Positions 16,098-25,121 of a DNA stretch of 64,000 nucleotides are shown here, piece by piece (position 1 is the stretch's first letter; every line of letters begins with the position of its first letter). Origin of the DNA: Micrococcus sp. (GTDB lineage: Bacteria > Actinomycetota > Actinomycetes > Actinomycetales > Micrococcaceae). The notes beneath the pieces were generated by a model. That model was not told the origin of the DNA and made no database searches. It saw only the letters and a program-made list of their open reading frames with translations. The DNA lies in assembly GCA_029961105.1 (NCBI GenBank), contig JASBVO010000004.1, positions 186,001 to 250,000 of the forward strand, given 5' to 3'. The position numbers were made by a program, and so were the translations under genes.

Positions 16098-16754
16098 TTA
16101 CCCGCGGTCAGCCTCGCGCTGGGCCAGCTCGCGCTTGAGTTCCTCCGTCCGCTCATCGAACCGGGTCTTGGGCGCAGGGCCGGGCAGCCCGGAGAGCTCC
16201 CAGGCTTTCTCGGGGTCCTGGCCGGACCAGCCGATGTCCCCGACGAGCTTCTGCCGGGCGCGGTGGTCGGGCGCGTCCGCCAGGGCCTGGGCGGCCTCCT
16301 CGAGGGGCCAGGGGGAGACCTCCGGGGCCGCGGGATCGCGGGCCCAGCGCTGGTACCAGCCGGGCGTCAGGGCCACGGGCCAGGTGAAGAAGGACAGGAT
16401 CACGAATGCCAGGGGGATGTAGGCGGGCCAGGACCAGATGAACTGGCGGCCGTCCTCGTTGCCCAGGGCCTCGAAGACGGTGGCCACGGCCATCATCACC
16501 CAGAACCCGGCGAAGCCGATGAGCATGAACGGCCAGGTGTTCCGGTTGGAGATCTGGAACGGGATCGGCGGGGCCACCACCCAGCGGCGGTGCTGGCCGT
16601 TCAGCTGGCGTCGGACGATCAGGAGCAGCCCGGCGGCCACCAGCAGGCACAACACCACACCGCCCCAGGCGATCGCGGCGTCCGCCGCGCTGGCCGTGGA
16701 GGTGCTTGCGGCCGTCGGCGATGCCGCCACGGTGACGGCGGGGTGGATGGTCAT
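16098..16754 (-). CDS. Membrane protein of the type VII-like cassette
   Basis: A 218-residue protein with an Ala/Ser/Thr N terminus, a hydrophobic helix (about 30-46), two further helices (about 75-95 and 110-130, around FMLIGFAGFWVMMAVATVF and YIPLAFVILSFFTWPVAL) and a charged cytoplasmic C terminus ending in Glu/Arg repeats. I do not recognise the family. It is the last gene of the four-gene minus-strand cassette 16098-20166 and follows the LpqN-like gene by 31 nt, so it is probably co-transcribed. Confidence 0.75.
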   Translation of the reverse strand: MTIHPAVTVAASPTAASTSTASAADAAIAWGGVVLCLLVAAGLLLIVRRQLNGQHRRWVVAPPIPFQISNRNTWPFMLIGFAGFWVMMAVATVFEALGNEDGRQFIWSWPAYIPLAFVILSFFTWPVALTPGWYQRWARDPAAPEVSPWPLEEAAQALADAPDHRARQKLVGDIGWSGQDPEKAWELSGLPGPAPKTRFDERTEELKRELAQREADRG

Positions 16755-16785
16755 GCGGTGTCCTCCCGGTGGTGGATGCTGGTGG

Positions 16786-18150
16786 TCAGTGGATGCGTGC
16801 TTCGCGGCCGAACAGGCTCGCCTGCAGCATCTCCTCGAAGCGGTCGAGGACCGTGACTCCGGCGGTCGGGATCATCACGATGTCCTCCCCGGCCCGGCCC
16901 CAAGCATAGTGACCCATGCGCCCGCCGTTGAGGTAGACCTGCGCCGGGGACGTGGACTCCGGTCCCCGGGCCTCGACGGTCCAGGCGAACCACTGTTCCT
17001 CCCAGAGGATCCGCAGCGTGGGGCTGGCGTCCTCGGGAGGCGGGGCGATGCCGGCCCAGCGTCCGTCGATGAGGCCCTGCGGGCACGCCGAGGGGAACAC
17101 CGGGAGGTTCCAGGCCGGCTGCAGGCCCACCCAGCGGGCCGCCTCGGTGGTCAGGTCCATCAGCGGGACCACGGCGAGGGTGACCTCGTCCATTGCGGGG
17201 CTGTCTTCCCCGGTCCCGTAGAGCCAGTCCGTGTAGCCCGGACCGGCCACCGTGAGGGCGTGGTTCCCCGCCACCCAGGCGTGGAAGGCGGAGGAACCTC
17301 CGGCGAAGGCGGCCGTGATCCGCAGCGAGGCCATGGTCTGCTGGAGGAAGGTGGCGAGGGTGTCCCCGGCCTCGGAGAGGCCTCCGGTGCCGGCCAGGCC
17401 GGCCTCCTCCAGCTCGCGGGCGGCGCTCCGGCGCTCCGGTGGGTCCAACCGTCCGATGCGCTTGCCGTCCGCCAGCTCGGTGAACAGGGCAAACGCCTCA
17501 CCGCGGAGGCGTATGCCCTGGTGGGTGTAGCGCTGGAACTCCGCCAGTCCGTGCAGCTGCTCGACGACCGTGCCGGTGAGCTCGCCCAGGACCGTGTCCC
17601 GAGAGGCCTCGGGGAGGTCGTCGGCGGGCGAGCCCGGACCGGTTCCCTCCGCCTCGCTCCTGACCGCCACGGTGATCGAGGAGGCGATCTCGGAGAACAG
17701 CGAGGCGAACACGGGCCACTGGGAGACCTGCGCGGTGGAGGTCATCTGCACGGCCGTTCCGGACTGCACGGTCAGCCACTCCGCACCGCGCAACCGCGTC
17801 CCGGACCGGGGTGATCGGTGGGTGTAGACGATGACCCGGCCCTGATCGGCGATGCCGTCCACGGCCATTCCGTCCGGTGTCACGGTCCCGCCCGGCGACC
17901 ACGGCAGCACGTCCACGATCACCGTGTCCTCCAGGGTGATGCGCAGGTGGTCCATGGCCGCCAGGCAAAAGCCCGCGATCGAGCCGGTGTAGTCGTTCAC
18001 GGTGACCACGACGTTGGGGGCGAAGGTCCCCTCGGGACCCACCTGGAGGGCCAGGGAGTCGACGCCCTCGGCCTCCGGGATCGTGATCTCCCAGTCGTCG
18101 GGAACGCGATAGCCCACGCGTCCGGACCGTCCCTCTGCGAGCTTGCTCAT
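16786..18150 (-). CDS. LpqN/Mog1-like N-domain protein of the type VII-like cassette
   Basis: A 454-residue protein without a signal peptide. The first 160 residues (YRVPDDWEITIP..., APNVVVTVNDY, GRVIVYTHR) resemble the Mog1/PsbP-like alpha/beta sandwich seen in LpqN and in proteins encoded near type VII secretion genes. The remainder (about 190-454) is a separate domain with EWLTVQSG, TLRILWEEQWFAWTVEARG and YLNGGRMGHYAWGRAGED. Such proteins may be chaperones or adaptors for WXG100-like substrates, but that is inference. It is encoded 76 nt downstream of the large helical protein gene. Confidence 0.6.
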   Translation of the reverse strand: MSKLAEGRSGRVGYRVPDDWEITIPEAEGVDSLALQVGPEGTFAPNVVVTVNDYTGSIAGFCLAAMDHLRITLEDTVIVDVLPWSPGGTVTPDGMAVDGIADQGRVIVYTHRSPRSGTRLRGAEWLTVQSGTAVQMTSTAQVSQWPVFASLFSEIASSITVAVRSEAEGTGPGSPADDLPEASRDTVLGELTGTVVEQLHGLAEFQRYTHQGIRLRGEAFALFTELADGKRIGRLDPPERRSAARELEEAGLAGTGGLSEAGDTLATFLQQTMASLRITAAFAGGSSAFHAWVAGNHALTVAGPGYTDWLYGTGEDSPAMDEVTLAVVPLMDLTTEAARWVGLQPAWNLPVFPSACPQGLIDGRWAGIAPPPEDASPTLRILWEEQWFAWTVEARGPESTSPAQVYLNGGRMGHYAWGRAGEDIVMIPTAGVTVLDRFEEMLQASLFGREARIH

Positions 18151-18226
18151 CGGCTCGTCCTTCCTCTTCCGCGGTCAGCGTGCGCCCGTCGGCATGCCGG
18201 GTCCCGAAATACGGTCCGGGGCCGCA

Positions 18227-19765
18227 TCAGCCGCCGAACAGCCCCTTGATGGCACCGCCCAGGCCCTCCTTGCGGACCTCATTGGCGAAGTCACCGACGT
18301 GCTTGCCGGCCCAGCCGCCCACGGCCTCGCCGGCCATGCCGCCCACGAAGCCGCCGATGGCGGCTCCCACGCCGGGGATCGGGATCAGTGCCTGGCCGAC
18401 GGCGGCGCCGGCGGTTCGACCGACGACACCGCCGACGATGGACCCCCCGGTCTCGAAGGTGCCCTCGACGAGCGCCGTCTTGACGCCCTCGGAACGCAAC
18501 TCGTCCTCGGAGGCGTGTGGATTGTCCGCGAGGGCCTCGTTGTAGCCCTCAGTGTAGGCACCGTAATAGTTCAAGCCCGCATCGGCGACGCCCAGCGCCT
18601 TGCCGCCGTGCTTCATGACGTTGCCGAACTTGCTGTTCTCCAGGGCCTTGAGCTTGTCGTCCAGGTTGAGGTCGTCGATCTTCCTCACCAGGGACTGCGG
18701 CAGGCTGGGCAGCTTCTTCCCGGTCATGAGCGTGGTCGCCGCGACGTACTTGCCGGTGGACTCGTTGAGGACGAAGTTCGAGTGGAAGAAGTCGCTGGTG
18801 CGGGTCGTGGAACTGACCAGCCAGTCCTGGGCCCCGGGCGGCAGCTCGTCGAGGAAGCGTGCCCAGTAGACCTTCCCGCGAGTCTGCATGCCGTCCAGGA
18901 AGCCGGCGTACTTCTGGTCCAGGTTCTTCGCGAAATTCGCGTCGCCGAGATTCTCGACGTTCGGGATCCGGTCCTTGATCCGGTCCGGCAGGACGGCGCC
19001 CAGCCACGAGTCCTTGTCGTGGACCTTCGTCCATCCCGGGACGCCGTTCTGGACGAACGTGGACACGGACGCCTGGTCGAACTCCCACAGGAAGCCGAGA
19101 CGACCGTTGTGGTCCTGAATGTAGGCGGCCCGGCCCACCCAGGCCAGGGTCGTGTCATAGGCGCCCATGAGGGCCTCGACACGTTCCAGGGCGAAGGGCT
19201 TGTCAACGGGCATCGAGGCCGGAGAGGAATCCTTGATAGCCCGGACGCAATCGTCGATGATGCCCTGGTACCGGTCCTTGCCGTGTCTCAGGGACCTCGT
19301 CAGGTCCGAGCGCTTGCCGGAGGAACGGCACTCGGACGCCGTGGGCAGGACGATGCCCTGCTCGGCCGCCACGGTGCGGTCGTACTCCGAGTAGTAGTAG
19401 GGGTGGAGGTCATTGAACGCCTCGGTCGCGCTCTTCAGGTTCGCATGCTGGGAGGAGAATCCCGAGACAGCGGAGGAGAAGTCCTTGACGGCTTGGCCGA
19501 TCCGCTCGAGCCCCTCGGCGAGGGTCTCCTTGGTGGCCTGGGTGTTGTTCTCGAAGGCCAGCTCGAAGTCCTCGACGCCGGGGAAGTCGACGTGGGGCTT
19601 GACCCCGTTGTACGCGCTCCGGGCGTCCGACCAGGTGTCGGTCAGGGTCTTGCCGTGGTCCTGCAGGGCCTGGGCGTGGGTGTCCATGGAGCCCGTGTCC
19701 CCCAGCTCCGCGGGGAGGTAGTCCGTGAACGTGACGCCGAGGATGTATGTGCCCGTGATGCTCAC
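18227..19765 (-). CDS. Large WXG100/LXG-like helical protein with glycine-zipper C terminus
   Basis: A 512-residue protein starting at the GTG that overlaps the previous stop (GTGA). Residues 1-110 form a helical WXG100/LXG-like N-terminal region (TWSDARSAYNGVKPHVDFPG..., followed by long amphipathic helices). A middle alpha-helical part is rich in charged residues, and the last 90 residues are a glycine-zipper hydrophobic stretch (GGSIVGGVVGRTAGAAVG..., IPGVGAAIGGFVGG). That zipper is common in putative type VII-exported toxins and membrane-active effectors. No catalytic motif is recognised. The function is unknown; the position after a DUF6507-like gene suggests an exported substrate. Confidence 0.6.
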   Translation of the reverse strand: MSITGTYILGVTFTDYLPAELGDTGSMDTHAQALQDHGKTLTDTWSDARSAYNGVKPHVDFPGVEDFELAFENNTQATKETLAEGLERIGQAVKDFSSAVSGFSSQHANLKSATEAFNDLHPYYYSEYDRTVAAEQGIVLPTASECRSSGKRSDLTRSLRHGKDRYQGIIDDCVRAIKDSSPASMPVDKPFALERVEALMGAYDTTLAWVGRAAYIQDHNGRLGFLWEFDQASVSTFVQNGVPGWTKVHDKDSWLGAVLPDRIKDRIPNVENLGDANFAKNLDQKYAGFLDGMQTRGKVYWARFLDELPPGAQDWLVSSTTRTSDFFHSNFVLNESTGKYVAATTLMTGKKLPSLPQSLVRKIDDLNLDDKLKALENSKFGNVMKHGGKALGVADAGLNYYGAYTEGYNEALADNPHASEDELRSEGVKTALVEGTFETGGSIVGGVVGRTAGAAVGQALIPIPGVGAAIGGFVGGMAGEAVGGWAGKHVGDFANEVRKEGLGGAIKGLFGG

Positions 19766-20166
19766 CAGTCGTACCCTCCGTCGACCGCCTCGGGGCGCTT
19801 CCCACCGGTGGACTCGCTGCCGTTGTACGAGGTGAGCTCCTGGGACTCGGCGAGGGCGCCGGCCATCCCCTGCGCCTTGGCGTTGTCGCTCATCTCCGAG
19901 TCCGCCGTCTCGTAGATGTTGATGACGTTGTCCGCGCCATCGAAGGCCCGGTCGCCCATCTGGACCGTGATGACGGTGAAGGGCCGCAGGAAGTTCGTGA
20001 AGGCGTGGGACATCGCGGCGTTGATGTCGTCCTCCTGGGTGGCCGTCGCCGCGGCCTCCCCGCTGGCCTCGATGCTGTTCTCCAGCCCGTGCAATCCTGA
20101 CCAGATGCTCCGGGCCGAGGCGATCGCGCCCCTGGCCCCGGCCTTGTCGATGTCGTACCCGTCCAC
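19762..20166 (-). CDS. DUF6507-like small helical protein
   Basis: A 134-residue acidic helical protein beginning GYDIDKAGARGAI, the signature opening of the small actinobacterial DUF6507-like proteins encoded ahead of larger WXG-type proteins; size and helicity resemble WXG100 partners although no WXG is present. It starts with GTG after GGGAGAGG and is the first gene of the cassette, overlapping the next GTG by 4 nt. It probably heterodimerises with, or chaperones, the downstream protein, by analogy with type VII pairs. Confidence 0.55.
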   Translation of the reverse strand: MDGYDIDKAGARGAIASARSIWSGLHGLENSIEASGEAAATATQEDDINAAMSHAFTNFLRPFTVITVQMGDRAFDGADNVINIYETADSEMSDNAKAQGMAGALAESQELTSYNGSESTGGKRPEAVDGGYDW

Positions 20167-20299
20167 GCCTCTCCCTCGCTCGGCTCGTCCGTTGATCCGG
20201 GGACGAGTGCCATAGGTCCCTGAGACCCATCACACCGCAGATCGTATCCGGGCGCGATGGGGAGAACTCCCCATGTCAGCCTGCGGACGCGGCGGTGGG

Positions 20300-21250
20300 T
20301 CAGCTGGCGCGGCCCAGTTGCCGCACGGGCAGCCAGCGGCGCACCATGCGGTGGTTCGCGACGACGGCCGCCTCCTGGTCGCCGTCCTCCAGCGCCTCGA
20401 GCGCCGTGCGGACGTCGAAGGGGGAGTCGTCCGGCCAGACCAGACGGGCCAGGCCGCCGTAGTCCAGCTCCACCATGGAGTCCGGGTGGAAGGACTCCAG
20501 CCAGGCCACGAGGATGGTCAGGTCGGTCAGCAGGTCCATGTCCGGCGCGTGGAGGGAGAGCACGACGGCGGCCCGCCGGGCGCGCTCCAGGGCGAGGGCC
20601 AGGGGGACGGTGATCCGCACGGTGCGGACGGTTCCCGCGTCGAACGCGCCGCCCGCCCCGGACGGGGCGGAGCCGGGGTCCGTCTCGACGTCGATGGTGT
20701 CGTCCTCGTGGACGAGGGCGAACCAGGACGCCGGCACGCCCCAGACCGCGGTCCGGGTGTGCACGTGCCGCAGCTCCTCGGGGCCGTCCGCCTCCAGGTG
20801 CTCCGCCAGGCGCTCCAGGTTGGCCCGGCGGGCCGCCTCCGGCACCACCAGGTTGAAGGTCTGGGGACGCATCGACTCGGCGAGCTGTTCAGCGGCCAGT
20901 TCGCAGCGCAGCGCCATCTCATCCGGGCAGAAGTACTCCGAGACGGGCGCGGCCTCCGGACCCCGCCCGGTGGCCTGGTCCCCGGGGACGTTCTCGGGAC
21001 CGTCCGCGGGATCCGCGGGGTCCCGCCGGGCTGAGCCGGTCGGCACCGGCACCCGCAGCACGCGGACGAGGTCCGAGCCGTGGGGGAACGGGTCGGTGAC
21101 GTCGCGCAGCAGCCGGCGCCAGGCCCGCCGGGAGGCCTCCTCCTCCGCCGCGGCGCGCGTGCGGTGACGGGCGCGCAGGAACCCGGCCTGCACGGCGTCG
21201 GGAAACGCGGCGAGCGGCTGGTAGACGCGGAGCTCTGACTGGTATTCCAT
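20300..21250 (-). CDS. Conserved actinobacterial protein of unknown function
   Basis: A 316-residue cytosolic protein beginning MEYQSELRVYQPLAAF. It is rich in Arg/Ala helices, has LVVPEAARRANLERL and ELRHVHTRTAVWGVPASWFALV in the middle and ends GDQEAAVVANHRMVRRWLPVRQL. I recall similar proteins in other Micrococcales but no assigned activity. It starts 9 nt after xthA ends, so it is probably co-transcribed with it and might act in nucleic-acid maintenance; that link rests only on position. Confidence 0.7.
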   Translation of the reverse strand: MEYQSELRVYQPLAAFPDAVQAGFLRARHRTRAAAEEEASRRAWRRLLRDVTDPFPHGSDLVRVLRVPVPTGSARRDPADPADGPENVPGDQATGRGPEAAPVSEYFCPDEMALRCELAAEQLAESMRPQTFNLVVPEAARRANLERLAEHLEADGPEELRHVHTRTAVWGVPASWFALVHEDDTIDVETDPGSAPSGAGGAFDAGTVRTVRITVPLALALERARRAAVVLSLHAPDMDLLTDLTILVAWLESFHPDSMVELDYGGLARLVWPDDSPFDVRTALEALEDGDQEAAVVANHRMVRRWLPVRQLGRAS

Positions 21251-21259
21251 GCGCCCCGC

Positions 21260-22090
21260 TCAGGCCCCGCCGGCCGGGCCGAGCTCCGCGACCACGGGGG
21301 CGTGGTCCGAGGCGCCCTTGCCCTTGCGTTCCTCGCGGTCGATCCAGGCGTCCGTGACGGAAGCGGCCAGGGCGGGAGAGGCCAGCACGAAGTCGATGCG
21401 CATCCCCTCCTTCTTGGGGAACCGCAGTTGGGTGTAGTCCCAGTACGTGTAGACGCCCGGACCGGGGTGGCGGGGTCGCACGACGTCCTGGAAGCCGGCC
21501 TCCTCGAAGGCGTGGAAGGCCGCGCGCTCGGCGGGCGAGACGTGGGTCAGCCCCCCGTCGAGGAAGAACTGCATGTCCCAGACGTCCTCGTCCCGGGGGG
21601 CGATGTTCCAGTCCCCGGTCAGGGCCAGGCGCAGGGACGGATCCTCGGTGATGGCGCCCACCGCGCGCTCGCGGAGCACGTCCAGCCAGTGCAGCTTGTA
21701 GGCCATGTGCTCGTCGTCCAGCGCGCGCCCGTTCGGGACGTAGAGGGACCAGATCCGCAGGGCGTCCGCGCCCTCGCCGACGGTGGCCGCGATCGCCCGG
21801 GCCTCCTGGACCTCGTCCACGCCGCCCTTGCCGAACGCCGGCTGGCCCACGAAGGTCCGCTCCACGTCCGCCAGGCCCACGCGGGAGGCGATCGCCACGC
21901 CGTTCCACTGCGAGAAGCCGAAGTGCGCCACCTCGTAGTCCATGCGCTCGAAGAGCTCCCAGGGGAAGTTCTCGTCCTTGCACTTGGTCTCCTGGATCGC
22001 CAGGACGTCGACGTCCGTTCGCTCGAGCCAGGACTCCACGCGGTCGGCGCGGGCACGGAGGGAGTTCACATTCCAGGTCGCGATCTTCAC
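21260..22090 (-). CDS. xthA: Exodeoxyribonuclease III (AP endonuclease)
   Basis: A 276-residue DNA repair enzyme of the endonuclease/exonuclease/phosphatase fold, cutting at abasic sites and removing 3' blocking groups. Its motifs appear in order: ATWNVNSLRAR (residues 4-14), the metal ligand Glu in IQETKCKD, YVPNG, TGDWNIAP, the YWDYTQ-RFPKKEGMRID segment and the catalytic SDHAPVVAEL at the C terminus. The GTG start is preceded by TAGGCT with 6 nt between. Confidence 0.95.
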   Translation of the reverse strand: MKIATWNVNSLRARADRVESWLERTDVDVLAIQETKCKDENFPWELFERMDYEVAHFGFSQWNGVAIASRVGLADVERTFVGQPAFGKGGVDEVQEARAIAATVGEGADALRIWSLYVPNGRALDDEHMAYKLHWLDVLRERAVGAITEDPSLRLALTGDWNIAPRDEDVWDMQFFLDGGLTHVSPAERAAFHAFEEAGFQDVVRPRHPGPGVYTYWDYTQLRFPKKEGMRIDFVLASPALAASVTDAWIDREERKGKGASDHAPVVAELGPAGGA

Positions 22091-22096
22091 CCGGCC

Positions 22097-22102
22097 AGCC
22101 TA
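22097..22102 (-). promoter_or_regulatory. Leaderless promoter -10 (xthA)
   Basis: TAGGCT on the minus strand, 6 nt before the GTG at 22090. Confidence 0.55.
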
Positions 22103-22125
22103 GCCAAGCCGGGCCCCGTCCGGGC

Positions 22126-22953
22126 TCAGTCCTGGCGCCACCACGAATCGAGGATGCTGACGGGGGTGGTCCGCTTGTGGCGGGACCGCAGGTAGAGCTG
22201 CTCCAGCCTCTCCGCGGCGTCCGCCGGGACCACCCGGCCCTCCAGGTAGTCGTCGATCACGTCGTAGCTCAGCCCGAGCTCTGCCTCATCGGTCTGGCCG
22301 GGGCGCCCGTCCAGCAGGTCCGCCGTGGGGACCTTCGCCCAGAGCCGCTCCTCCGCGCCCAGGTGCTGCAGGAGCTGCCGGTTCTGCCGCTTGTTCAGGC
22401 CGAACAGCGGCAGGACGTCGGCTCCGCCGTCGCCGTACTTGGTGAAGAACCCGGTGACGGACTCGGCGCCGTGGTCGGTGCCGAGCACCAGGAGGCCGTG
22501 GGCGCCGGCGATCGCGTACTGCGCCACCATGCGCACCCGGGCCTTGACGTTGCCCTTGTTGTAGTCGGTGATCGGCTCTCCGGTGGCAGCGGTGAACTCG
22601 CTCTCGAAGCCGTCCACGGCGGCGGAGATGTCGAAGGTGGTCTCGGCGTCGCCGTCGATGAAGTCGAGCGCGGCCTGGGCGTCGTCCTCGTCATGCTGGA
22701 CGTTGTAGGGCAGCCGGACCGGGATGAACTCGGCCTGCACGCCCTCGGCGCGCAGGCCCTCGACGGCCAGCTGCGCCAGCCGTCCCGCCAGCGTGGAGTC
22801 CAGTCCGCCGGAGATGCCCAGGACGAATCCCCGCGCCCCGCTGGCCCGAAGGTAGTCCTGCAGGAACTGCACCCGTTCCGCCACCTCGGCGGCCGGATCG
22901 ATCTCCGGCTTGACACCCAACTCGGCAATGATCGCCTTCTGCATTTCGCGCAT
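22126..22953 (-). CDS. nadE: NH3-dependent NAD+ synthetase
   Basis: Last step of NAD synthesis: amidation of nicotinate adenine dinucleotide with ammonia and ATP. The 275-residue length is that of the short, ammonia-dependent form with no glutaminase domain. The PP-loop [14 protein letters not shown] (about 45-58), [23 protein letters not shown] and [19 protein letters not shown] are all present. TAGGCT lies 6 nt before the ATG, so the mRNA is probably leaderless. Confidence 0.96.
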   Translation of the reverse strand: MREMQKAIIAELGVKPEIDPAAEVAERVQFLQDYLRASGARGFVLGISGGLDSTLAGRLAQLAVEGLRAEGVQAEFIPVRLPYNVQHDEDDAQAALDFIDGDAETTFDISAAVDGFESEFTAATGEPITDYNKGNVKARVRMVAQYAIAGAHGLLVLGTDHGAESVTGFFTKYGDGGADVLPLFGLNKRQNRQLLQHLGAEERLWAKVPTADLLDGRPGQTDEAELGLSYDVIDDYLEGRVVPADAAERLEQLYLRSRHKRTTPVSILDSWWRQD

Positions 22954-22959
22954 ACGCCC

Positions 22960-22965
22960 AGCCTA
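22960..22965 (-). promoter_or_regulatory. Leaderless promoter -10 (nadE)
   Basis: TAGGCT on the minus strand, 6 nt before the ATG at 22953, in the 21-bp gap after the MarR gene. Confidence 0.55.
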
Positions 22966-22974
22966 GGGGTGGAT

Positions 22975-23442
22975 TCAGGCGCGCGACCAGCCGAGATTCC
23001 GCGCCATGGTCCGCAGCGCGGTCATCACGGTCTCGTACTGCTCCTCGTCCAGGCCCTCGGTGATCTCGGCCCGCATCTCCTCGACCACGGCGGCCACCCG
23101 CTCACCACTGGTGCGTCCGGTGCTCGTGAGGGTGTAGAGGTCACCCTCGGCCACGAGCCAGCCGGATTCCACGAGTTCGTCCAGGTGTTCCTTGACCGTG
23201 CGCGGGCCCTCGTCGGCCCCGGCCGCCGGTGCCGGCAGGACATGCCCGAGCTCCTCGGTGGACTGCGGGCGGGAGGTCAGGGCGTTCATCAGCTGCCACT
23301 GGGCGCGGGTGAGGCCGTGTTCGGCCAGCGACTCGTTGACGCGCGTGGTGAGGAGCGTGTCCACCATGTTGAGCCAGTAGCTCAGCATCTGTTCGGTGGG
23401 ACGGTCCGACAGGGGTTCCTGGGGAGGCTGGGGATCGCTCAT
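22975..23442 (-). CDS. MarR-family transcriptional regulator
   Basis: A 155-residue winged-helix regulator: helical N terminus (MLSYWLNMVDTLLTTRVNESL), LTRAQWQLMNALTSRPQSTEEL leading into recognition-helix residues, and the wing VESGWLVAEGDLYTLTSTGR. No conserved Cys redox sensor is visible. It is divergent from pyrE with only 46 bp between starts, which places its own -10 and the pyrE -10 in the same short region, so it might repress pyrE or itself. The ligand is unknown. Confidence 0.88.
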   Translation of the reverse strand: MSDPQPPQEPLSDRPTEQMLSYWLNMVDTLLTTRVNESLAEHGLTRAQWQLMNALTSRPQSTEELGHVLPAPAAGADEGPRTVKEHLDELVESGWLVAEGDLYTLTSTGRTSGERVAAVVEEMRAEITEGLDEEQYETVMTALRTMARNLGWSRA

Positions 23443-23448
23443 GTCACC

Positions 23449-23454
23449 ACCCTA
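23449..23454 (-). promoter_or_regulatory. Leaderless promoter -10 (marR)
   Basis: TAGGGT on the minus strand, 6 nt before the ATG at 23442; 21 bp from the divergent pyrE -10. Confidence 0.55.
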
Positions 23455-23475
23455 GGAGGGGTCCGCCCGAGAATC

Positions 23476-23481
23476 TAGGAT
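23476..23481 (+). promoter_or_regulatory. Leaderless promoter -10 (pyrE)
   Basis: TAGGAT, 7 nt before ATG 23489. It decides the start: the in-frame ATG at 23480 overlaps this box and is not used if the reading is right. Confidence 0.6.
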
Positions 23482-23488
23482 GGACGGC

Positions 23489-24091
23489 ATGACTACTCAG
23501 ACCCCGGATTCCCCGTCCGCCCGTTCAGCGGACCAGAAGGCCCAGGACCGTGCCCGGCTGCTCGAGCTCATCCAGGAACTGGCCGTCGTCCGGGGCCGGG
23601 TCACGCTGTCCTCCGGGCAGGAGGCCGACTACTACATCGACCTGCGCCGGGTCACCCTGCACCACGAGGCCGCACCGCTGGTCGGCCGGGTCATGCTCGA
23701 CCTGCTGGACGGGGCCGGCGTCGGGTTCAGCGCCGCGGGCGGTCTGACCATGGGGGCCGACCCGGTCGGCACCGCGATCCTGCACGAGGCCGGCCGGCAG
23801 GGCCGGGCGGTCGACGCCTTCGTGGTGCGCAAGGCGCAGAAGTCCTACGGGATGGGCCGCCAGGTGGAGGGCCCGGCCGTGGCGGGCCGGGACGTCGTCG
23901 TGCTCGAGGACACCTCGACCACCGGGGGCTCCGCCCTGACCGCCGTTGAGGGCGTCCGCGCCGCGGGCGGCAACGTGCAGGCCGTGGCCGTGATCGTGGA
24001 CCGTTCCACCGGCGCCGCCGAACGGATCGAGTCAGAGGCCGGCGTGCCCTACCTCTTCGCCTTCGGCAAGGACGAGCTCGGCCTCGACTGA
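23489..24091 (+). CDS. pyrE: Orotate phosphoribosyltransferase
   Basis: Makes orotidine 5'-phosphate from orotate and PRPP in pyrimidine synthesis. The 200-residue protein has the type I PRT fold: VTLSSGQEADYYIDLRRVTL, a central GLTMGADPVGTAI, RKAQKSYGMGRQVEGP (the flexible catalytic loop) and the PRPP-binding motif VVVLEDTSTTGGSAL. In this motif the second acidic residue of the usual VVEDVxTTGGS is Asp within EDTSTTGG. Its 3' end converges on corA with 12 bp between. Confidence 0.95.
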   Translation: MTTQTPDSPSARSADQKAQDRARLLELIQELAVVRGRVTLSSGQEADYYIDLRRVTLHHEAAPLVGRVMLDLLDGAGVGFSAAGGLTMGADPVGTAILHEAGRQGRAVDAFVVRKAQKSYGMGRQVEGPAVAGRDVVVLEDTSTTGGSALTAVEGVRAAGGNVQAVAVIVDRSTGAAERIESEAGVPYLFAFGKDELGLD

Positions 24092-24103
24092 GACCGCCGG
24101 AGC

Positions 24104-25102
24104 CTACAGCCAGTCGTTGCGCCTGAACAGGACGTAGAGCACCACGGCGATCGACAGCATGAGCCCGAGGGCGAAGGGATAGCCCCAGGCCCAGTGGAGT
24201 TCGGGCATGCGGTCGAAGTTCATGCCGTAGATCGACCCGACCAGTTGCGGGGCGAAGATGATGGCCGCCCAGGACGAGATCCTCTTGACCTGTTCGTTCT
24301 GCCGCACGGACACCTCGGCGAGCTTCTTCGAGGTCAGGGTCGAGTCCAGCTCCAGGGCGTGCTCGAGCATGGTGCGCATCGCCGCGACGCGGTCGTTGAG
24401 CTGCTCGGTGTGGTCGTGGACGTCCCGCAGCTTGCGGACCACCTCGACCTTGGAGAGGTCCTCCTCCAGGTTCTCGATCATGCTCTCCAGCATGTGGGGC
24501 AGGGACCGGATGGCCCGCTGGAAGTTCACCACCTCCCGGGAGAGCTGGTAGATGCGACGGGAGACGTTGCCGTCCCCGGCGAAGATCTGGTCCTCGATCT
24601 CCGCGATGTCATTCTCCAGCCCGTCGGCCACCGGGAAGTAGTCGTCCACCACCGAGTCGAGGATCCCGTGCACCACGGCGGAGGTCCCCGCGGCCAGCCG
24701 TTCCGGCCGGTCGCGCTCAAGGTGCAGCCGCACCTGGGAGAGGTCCGGCACCTCGGAGTGGCGGACCGTGACCACGAAGTTGTCGCCGACGAACACGTTG
24801 AGCTCACCGAACTCCACCGTCTCGGTCTCGTCCAGGTAGCGGGCGGGGATGAGCACGAAGAACCGGTCGTCGTCGTAGCGCTCCAGCTTGGCCCGCTGCC
24901 CGCCGGCCAGGGCGTCCTCGACCGCCAGCTCGTGCAGGTTCAGCTCCTCGGCGACCTCCTGCAGCTCCTCCTCGTCCGGGCGGTACAGTCCCACCCAGGC
25001 CATGCCGCCCAGCCGTTCGCACTCCTCGAAGGTCTCCTGGAGGGTGGTGGGGGCCAGGATGCGCTTGCCGTCCTTGTAGATGGCGTTGTCAACGATCGTC
25101 AC
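24104..25102 (-). CDS. corA: CorA-type Mg2+/Co2+ channel
   Basis: A 332-residue pentameric divalent-cation channel of the inner membrane. It has a large N-terminal cytosolic funnel domain (residues 1-265), a long stalk helix (HTEQLNDRVAAMRTMLEHAL...) and two C-terminal membrane helices. The selectivity motif GMN is in IYGMNFDRMPE between them. The C-terminal end RRNDWL carries the basic sphincter. The GTG start is preceded by CACAAT with 6 nt between, a weak leaderless signal. It may import magnesium or other divalent ions. Confidence 0.93.
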   Translation of the reverse strand: MTIVDNAIYKDGKRILAPTTLQETFEECERLGGMAWVGLYRPDEEELQEVAEELNLHELAVEDALAGGQRAKLERYDDDRFFVLIPARYLDETETVEFGELNVFVGDNFVVTVRHSEVPDLSQVRLHLERDRPERLAAGTSAVVHGILDSVVDDYFPVADGLENDIAEIEDQIFAGDGNVSRRIYQLSREVVNFQRAIRSLPHMLESMIENLEEDLSKVEVVRKLRDVHDHTEQLNDRVAAMRTMLEHALELDSTLTSKKLAEVSVRQNEQVKRISSWAAIIFAPQLVGSIYGMNFDRMPELHWAWGYPFALGLMLSIAVVLYVLFRRNDWL

Positions 25103-25121
25103 ACCACCATTGTGCGCCCTG

